Shown in pieces: positions 60,858 to 64,000 of a stretch of 64,000 nucleotides of DNA. A model generated the notes under the pieces. That model made no database searches, was not told the origin of the DNA, and worked only from the letters and a program-made list of their open reading frames with translations. Numbering within the stretch: position 1 is the first letter of the stretch; every line of letters begins with the position of its first letter. This stretch comes from Salinicola peritrichatus (GTDB lineage Bacteria > Pseudomonadota > Gammaproteobacteria > Pseudomonadales > Halomonadaceae): positions 1-64,000 of the forward strand of contig NZ_PZJU01000010.1 in assembly GCF_003206715.1 (NCBI RefSeq). The letters are read 5' to 3'. A program made the translations under genes and the position numbers.

Positions 60858-61034
60858 ACTTCACCCCTTGACTGTGTACAAAATTGAAGGAAATCGACAC
60901 GCAATCTCTAAGCGCGGTCACGATCACAACAAGTGGGCATTTTATAGCAATGCTACGATTCTGCTGTCAATCGAGAACATGAGAAAAACCGCGTCATATC
61001 GGGCTTTACGCATGAGATTAAGGCGTCGATAAGC

Positions 61035-63437
61035 TTAATGAGTGCTGACATTGCTTTGCGAAGATGCAACATCATCGGCGCGCTTATCGTCTCCTTCGAC
61101 ACGATTCGTCAACGCCATCGACAGCACGTCATCAATCCATTTCACTGGACGAATATCCAATGCATTCTTGATATTGTCGGGCACTTCTTTAAGGTCCCGA
61201 CGGTTATCTTCAGGTATAAGTACGATCTTTATACCACCGCGCCGAGCAGCCAGCAATTTCTCCTTTAGGCCACCGATCGCCATGACTTCGCCACGTAGAT
61301 TGACTTCACCGGTCATGGCGACGTCACAGCGTACCGGACGCCCACTATAAGCCGAGACCATGGCCGTCACCATACCGATACCGGCGCTCGGCCCATCCTT
61401 CGGCGTCGCGCCCTCCGGCACGTGGATGTGCAGATCCTCTTTCTCGAAGCGTTCGGGGTCGATACCGAACTGTGGCGCTCGGGCACGCACGACCGTATGT
61501 GCCGCTCCGATCGACTCTTTCATGACGTCACCGAGCGAGCCGGTCTTGTTGAGACGCCCCTTGCCCGGTGTCACCACGGATTCGATGTAGAGCAATTCGC
61601 CGCCGACCGAAGTCCAGGCCAATCCCGTCACGCGTCCAACCTGGTGTTCCTGATCGGCCAGACCATAGCTGTAGCGGCGCACGCCGGCATAGTCGTCGAC
61701 TTGATCGGCAGCCAGCGTCTGGCCAGCCTGGGCACCCTGCCCCTTTTCCGCTTCCAGGCGCTCACGCAAAATCTTGCGGCAGACCTTGGCGATCTGACGC
61801 TCCAGCTCACGTACGCCGGCTTCCCGGGTGTAGTAACGGATCAGCTCCAGCACGGATTCGTCGCTGAAGGAGAGTTCGCCTTCCTTGAGGCCGTTGGCCT
61901 TGAGCTGCTTGGGGATCAGATAGCGCTTGGCGATCGCCAGCTTCTCGTCTTCGGTGTACCCCGGCAGACGAATGACTTCCATACGATCGAGCAGCGGGCC
62001 AGGGATGTTCATCGAGTTGGCAGTACAGATGAACATCACGTCCGACAGATCGTAATCGAGTTCGAGATAGTGATCGTTGAACTTGTCGTTCTGCTCGGGG
62101 TCTAGCACTTCCAACAATGCGGATGCCGGATCTCCACGGTGGTCCATACCGATCTTGTCGACCTCATCGAGCAGAAACAGAGGGTTGCGGACACCGGCCT
62201 TGCTCATGCGTTGAATCAGCTTACCCGGCAACGAGCCGATATAGGTGCGCCGGTGACCGCGAATCTCGGACTCGTCACGCACACCGCCCAGCGCCAGACG
62301 CACGTAACGGCGATTGGTAGCGCGAGCAATGGACTGCCCCAGGGACGTTTTGCCAACCCCCGGTGGCCCGACCAGGCACAGCACCGGCCCCTTGAGCTTT
62401 TTGACACGCTTCTGCACCGCGAGATATTCGAGGATGCGCTCCTTTACCTCTTCGAGACCGTAGTGGTCCTCGTCGAGCACCTTGGCGGCGTGGGGCAGAT
62501 CATGCTTGACCCGGGTGCGCTTTTTCCACGGCACCGAAAGTACCCAATCCAGATAGGAGCGAACCACGGTCGCCTCGGCAGAGGTCGGCGACATCATCTT
62601 GAGCTTTCCGAGCTCCTGGTTGGCCTTGTCGACGGCCTCCTGGGGCATTCCGGCTTCCTTGATGCGCTGCTCGTACTTCTCGGCCTCGTTGGGCACGTTC
62701 TCGAGCTCGCCCATCTCTTTCTGGATGGCCTTCATCTGCTCATTGAGATAGTACTCGCGCTGGGACTTCTCCATCTGATCCTTGACCCGTGAGCGGATCC
62801 GCTTCTCGACCTGCAGCAGGTCGATCTCGGATTCGATCAATGCCATCAGATGCTCGATCCGGTCGCGGACGCGATCCATTTCCAGCAACTCTTGCTTGTC
62901 GTCGATCTTCAGCGACAGGTGGGCGCAGATGGTATCGACGAGACGGCTGGGGTCCTCGATCTCCTGAAGAGACGAAAGCACCTCGCTGGGCACCTTCTTG
63001 GACAACTTGACGTACTGTTCGAACTGGTTGAGCAACACGCGCACCAGCGATTCCTGCTCGCGCTCGCTCAGCGGCTCGCTGTCACGGGGCAAAGCATTGG
63101 CGGCAATAAAGCCCTCGTCATCCTGAAGCACTTCCTGGATGTCGGCCCGAAAGCTGCCTTCGATCAGCACCTTGACCGTACCGTCCGGGAGCTTGAGCAG
63201 TTGCATGATGTCGGCCACGGTGCCGACGCCGAAAAGATCTTCCACGCCCGGGTCGTCATGCGCGGCCTCGCGCTGGGCGACCAGCAGTACGCGTTTGTCA
63301 TTTTCCATCGCCGTTTCGAGGGCACGAATCGACTTCTCGCGCCCGACGAAAAGCGGAATGACCATCTGCGGATAGACCACTACGTCACGTAGCGGCAGAA
63401 GCGGAAGCTTGAGTGTCTGGTCAGAGCTCTGTGCCAT
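61035..63437 (-). CDS. lon: ATP-dependent protease Lon
   Basis: Cytoplasmic AAA+ protease for damaged and regulatory proteins, often including antitoxins (800 aa). The N-terminal substrate domain (LPLLPLRDVVVYPQMVIPLFVGREKS) and coiled coil lead to the AAA+ module with Walker A GPPGVGKTSLGQS (about 355) and sensor LALGGVRDESEIRGHRRTYIG. The C-terminal Ser-Lys dyad protease is PKDGPSAGIGMVTAMVSAYSGRPVR with the Lys in AIGGLKEKLLAARRGG. The ATG at 63437 has GAGGAAA 7 nt upstream. The frame is open to 63488 but only 17 unrelated residues would be added. Confidence 0.96.
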   Translation of the reverse strand: MAQSSDQTLKLPLLPLRDVVVYPQMVIPLFVGREKSIRALETAMENDKRVLLVAQREAAHDDPGVEDLFGVGTVADIMQLLKLPDGTVKVLIEGSFRADIQEVLQDDEGFIAANALPRDSEPLSEREQESLVRVLLNQFEQYVKLSKKVPSEVLSSLQEIEDPSRLVDTICAHLSLKIDDKQELLEMDRVRDRIEHLMALIESEIDLLQVEKRIRSRVKDQMEKSQREYYLNEQMKAIQKEMGELENVPNEAEKYEQRIKEAGMPQEAVDKANQELGKLKMMSPTSAEATVVRSYLDWVLSVPWKKRTRVKHDLPHAAKVLDEDHYGLEEVKERILEYLAVQKRVKKLKGPVLCLVGPPGVGKTSLGQSIARATNRRYVRLALGGVRDESEIRGHRRTYIGSLPGKLIQRMSKAGVRNPLFLLDEVDKIGMDHRGDPASALLEVLDPEQNDKFNDHYLELDYDLSDVMFICTANSMNIPGPLLDRMEVIRLPGYTEDEKLAIAKRYLIPKQLKANGLKEGELSFSDESVLELIRYYTREAGVRELERQIAKVCRKILRERLEAEKGQGAQAGQTLAADQVDDYAGVRRYSYGLADQEHQVGRVTGLAWTSVGGELLYIESVVTPGKGRLNKTGSLGDVMKESIGAAHTVVRARAPQFGIDPERFEKEDLHIHVPEGATPKDGPSAGIGMVTAMVSAYSGRPVRCDVAMTGEVNLRGEVMAIGGLKEKLLAARRGGIKIVLIPEDNRRDLKEVPDNIKNALDIRPVKWIDDVLSMALTNRVEGDDKRADDVASSQSNVSTH

Positions 63438-63500
63438 TACAGCATTTCCTCGGCAAACATTCGGATGGGTGAGCCACCAGAGCGGCAATTGGAAGGTACG

Positions 63501-63526
63501 TGGGGGCTCAACCGAAGGGATACAAG
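63501..63526 (-). promoter_or_regulatory. Possible heat-shock (sigma-32) promoter of lon
   Basis: On the minus strand CTTGTA (63526-63521), about 14 nt, then CCCCCA (63506-63501), resembling CTTGAA-N13-15-CCCCAT. It lies about 65 nt before lon, a classic heat-shock gene. Match is partial. Confidence 0.35.
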
Positions 63527-63560
63527 TGTGCCCGCCCGGCGCGCGGTTGCCCCATAAAAC

Positions 63561-63580
63561 GAAAGGGGCCCTCAGGCCCC
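63561..63580 (-). terminator. Terminator after clpX
   Basis: 6-bp GC stem GGGGCC (63565-63570), loop ctca, GGCCCC (63575-63580). On the minus strand it is followed by TTTCGTTTT. It lies 33 nt after the clpX stop. Confidence 0.75.
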
Positions 63581-63612
63581 CTCGCTAGGCACGTTCGAGC
63601 GCGCTACGACGC

Positions 63613-64000
63613 TCATCCGTCCTTGTTGGCCACGCGGCTCTCTTCCTGCTTGGAGTAGATCAGCAGCGGTTCGCTGTCACCCGAGATCACCGAGCCGTCG
63701 ATGACCACCTTGGTCACGCCATCGAGCGACGGGACGTCATACATGGTCTCGAGCAGCACCGACTCCAGAATCGAACGCAGCCCGCGCGCGCCGGTCTTGC
63801 GCTCCATCGCCTTGTGCGCCACGGCACGCAGGGCATCCTCGCGGAAGTCCAGCTCGACCCCTTCCATCTCGAACAGACGGGCGTACTGCTTGACCAGCGA
63901 GTTCTTCGGCTCCACCAGAATCTGGACCAGCGCTTCTTCGGTCAACTCAGTCAGCGTCGCGATGACCGGCAGACGACCGACGAACTCCGGGATCAGACCG
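63613..64000 (-). CDS. clpX: ATP-dependent Clp protease ATP-binding subunit ClpX, C-terminal part
   Basis: The AAA+ unfoldase that feeds ClpP. Only the C-terminal 128 residues lie in the window and the frame continues past the right edge. It opens with [28 protein letters not shown], then [23 protein letters not shown], the sensor-2 segment [16 protein letters not shown] and [11 protein letters not shown]. All are diagnostic ClpX. It is upstream of lon on the same strand (clpX-lon-hupB-ppiD), with a terminator between the first two. Confidence 0.96.
   Translation of the reverse strand, partial: GLIPEFVGRLPVIATLTELTEEALVQILVEPKNSLVKQYARLFEMEGVELDFREDALRAVAHKAMERKTGARGLRSILESVLLETMYDVPSLDGVTKVVIDGSVISGDSEPLLIYSKQEESRVANKDG

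Overview
The window looks like one contiguous chromosomal stretch from a moderately halophilic gammaproteobacterium. The combined flagellar, cytochrome bd-type oxidase, glutarate and queuosine gene sets and the high GC fit Halomonadaceae (Halomonas, Salinicola or Chromohalobacter relatives). That assignment is inferred from gene content only. No rRNA, tRNA or CRISPR array was seen.

Region 1 (1-6.6 kb) is an accessory island. A partial IS481-type element at the left edge is followed by a broken coiled-coil membrane-protein gene that still has a near-consensus FliA (sigma-28) promoter. Then come a truncated IS3-type transposase and a dense run of toxin-antitoxin modules: brnTA, prlF-yhaV, a decayed vapBC, hepT-mntA and yefM-yoeB. 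flaG, with its own sigma-28 promoter, sits in the middle. Region 2 (6.7-26.5 kb) is mostly metabolic and transport: a SulP permease, an AGE-family isomerase, a glutarate module (GntR regulator, CoA-transferase, glutaryl-CoA dehydrogenase), an AbiEi/AbiEii module, a cydABDC operon, CstA with a small CC-ended partner, an MFS exporter, an ArsA-type ATPase and a Ca/Na exchanger. Region 3 (26.7-30.4 kb) is pqiABC.

Region 4 (30.4-52.4 kb) is a large flagellar and chemotaxis cluster read on the minus strand. From upstream to downstream it runs fliD-fliS-fliT-fliK-flhB-like, flhDC, motAB-cheA-cheW, two chemoreceptors, cheR-cheB-cheY-cheZ, flhB-flhA-flhE, fliA. It is of the peritrichous type: flhDC and flhE are present and no flhF/flhG was seen. 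At least seven sigma-28-like promoters (TAAAG-like -35, GCCGATAA-like -10, 11-12 nt spacing) can be read directly. They give a coherent FliA regulon that includes flaG, the broken membrane gene, fliD, motA, both receptors and cheY.

Region 5 (52.6-64 kb) carries an unrecognised gene, a CBS-domain protein, type I L-asparaginase, queC-queE-queD, a YkgJ-type cysteine cluster protein, a CurA-type reductase with a possibly hidden Shine-Dalgarno, ppiD, hupB, lon and the 3' end of clpX.

The most unusual signal is a family of three dispersed 140-157 bp hairpin elements (14738-14880, 31782-31938, 52432-52571). They share an invariant tip, GTTTAC-N5-GTAAATGAGCATT, but each copy has its own internally matched inner and outer arms. 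Pairing is conserved while arm sequence is not. One copy supplies the start codon and first residues of flhE, and another supplies the ends of two convergent genes.
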